DNA from: an uncultured Chitinophagaceae bacterium
GTDB lineage: Bacteria; Bacteroidota; Bacteroidia; Chitinophagales; Chitinophagaceae
Length of the DNA stretch: 64,000 nucleotides
Direction: 5' to 3'
Assembly (NCBI GenBank): GCA_936908745.1
Contig: CAKZFX010000009.1
Coordinates: 349,898-413,897 of the forward strand
Translations under genes and position numbers: made by a program
Part shown: positions 63,377 through 64,000 of the stretch, in pieces
How the letters are laid out: each line of letters opens with the position of its first letter
Position numbering within the stretch: position 1 is the stretch's first letter
Notes under the pieces: model-generated
What the model was told of the DNA's origin: nothing
Databases searched by the model: none
The model's input: only the letters and a program-made list of their open reading frames with translations

Positions 63377-63916
63377 TTATTGTTTCAATTTTACAATTAA
63401 TGCCCCTGGCGTTGTTTCAGAACGCATATACAGGTAAAACCAAAAGGCCGATAATCCAATGAAAATGTTCCAAAGACTATGCGGCTGAAAAAAACTTTTA
63501 GGGTTACACATAATTTTATATTTATCAAACTCAAACAAAATAACAGCCGCTATAACTGCAATAATGGTGTAAATAAGATAATTGGTACCGGGCTTATGTT
63601 TCTCAATTATAACGGTGATAATAGCTGATATCAAAAACAACAAAACAAGTAATATAGCTACCATCTGTTCCTTGCCTTTTGGCGTAAGCAAAGCCAGCCC
63701 AAGATTAGCACTGAAAAAAATCAACAAAAACCGGATTTCTGATTTTCGCCTTTCTGAAATTGACAATGTTTTCTTTTTCAAAAGCCACCATTGATGTAAA
63801 AAAAACATAAAAGGGAAGAGCGAAAAAGAAAATACTGCAGAGTAATCAAGTGTATGAGCTATTCCGATAAGAGAAGCATGATAAAAAGTACTGGCAACAA
63901 AAACATACAGCAACAC
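63377..63916 (-). CDS. CREST-superfamily membrane hydrolase-like protein (5' end damaged or GTG start)
   Basis: A 179-residue polytopic protein with features of the CREST (ceramidase/PAQR) membrane hydrolases: ASTFYHAS (Ser and His), AHTLDYSA (Asp) and PHSLWNIFIG (His). It uses GTG at 63916 or continues upstream. Upstream codons are open for 15 residues without a start, while another frame holds a plausible N-terminus FDKYNTLPLAVCKSF running to the window edge, suggesting a frameshift near the T run at 63921-63927. Confidence 0.6.
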   Translation of the reverse strand: MLLYVFVASTFYHASLIGIAHTLDYSAVFSFSLFPFMFFLHQWWLLKKKTLSISERRKSEIRFLLIFFSANLGLALLTPKGKEQMVAILLVLLFLISAIITVIIEKHKPGTNYLIYTIIAVIAAVILFEFDKYKIMCNPKSFFQPHSLWNIFIGLSAFWFYLYMRSETTPGALIVKLKQ

Positions 63917-64000
63917 AATTGAAAAAAGAAGACAGAAAATATGAATAGAACCAAAAAAGATTTACATACAGCTAATGGAAGAGTGTTATATTTATCAAAC

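Overview
The window reads as Bacteroidota DNA, probably Chitinophagales/Sphingobacteriales-like. Evidence: YWFCY-type MobC coupling protein with Bacteroides-style MobA/MobB, a TonB receptor with a carboxypeptidase-like regulatory domain, DUF6122, DUF6660-like and DUF4136-like small proteins, CzcA fused to its outer-membrane channel, an AT-rich sequence and little Shine-Dalgarno signal. No tRNA, rRNA, integrase or replication gene was seen, so plasmid and integrated element cannot be told apart. Almost all genes lie on the minus strand.

Left third (about 1-23.5 kb): a mobilisable defence and leading-region block. From the left: the 3' end of an unknown plus-strand gene; a type III CBASS operon (Cap6/TRIP13, a Cap8-like second partner, Cap7/HORMA, CD-NTase, Cap4 nuclease-SAVED) whose last gene is a LexA-like S24 regulator; a mobilisation module (MobA, MobB relaxase, MobC coupling protein) with an oriT-like nested palindrome beside mobA; a complete Wadjet system (JetABCD); a degenerate NUMOD4/HNH-like protein; a RadC-like JAB protein; a caspase-like protease with a C-terminal membrane anchor; DUF932; SSB; a gamma-glutamylcyclotransferase; a DUF262+HNH (GmrSD/SspE-like) type IV-style restriction protein and a small nuclease-like companion. 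In the noncoding DNA between these genes are two families of repeated, strongly structured elements. Their stems differ between copies but remain paired, while loops and internal mismatches are conserved. They are the least explained signal in the window; ssDNA promoters of a conjugative leading region, ssDNA origins or noncoding RNA are the main explanations.

Right two thirds (about 23.5-64 kb): a heavy-metal resistance and homeostasis island. It contains an ArsR-merTP-zinc-ribbon unit without merA; a porin/Rieske/di-heme oxidase operon opposite a DtxR/MntR-type regulator with two operator-like boxes; a TonB receptor with a Cys-rich plug motif, TlpA-like thioredoxin and HMA protein; a ZntA/CadA-type P1B ATPase; a NicO/RcnA-like permease, a methyltransferase, a CDF exporter, MgtC, and a SulP-carbonic anhydrase fusion; a czc-type operon (small secreted protein, 50-aa membrane protein, CzcA-OMF fusion, CzcB); and a copper block (PepSY protein, CopB-type ATPase, DUF305, multicopper oxidase with Met-rich insert, Met-rich DUF2231-like protein, CusA-like RND pump).

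The metal genes form uptake or sensing at the surface (TonB receptor, porin), periplasmic handling (HMA, MCO, Met/His-rich proteins) and export (two P-type ATPases, two RND pumps, CDF). Two near-identical copies of a palindromic 77-nt element and two paralogous His-rich protein genes show recent local duplication there.
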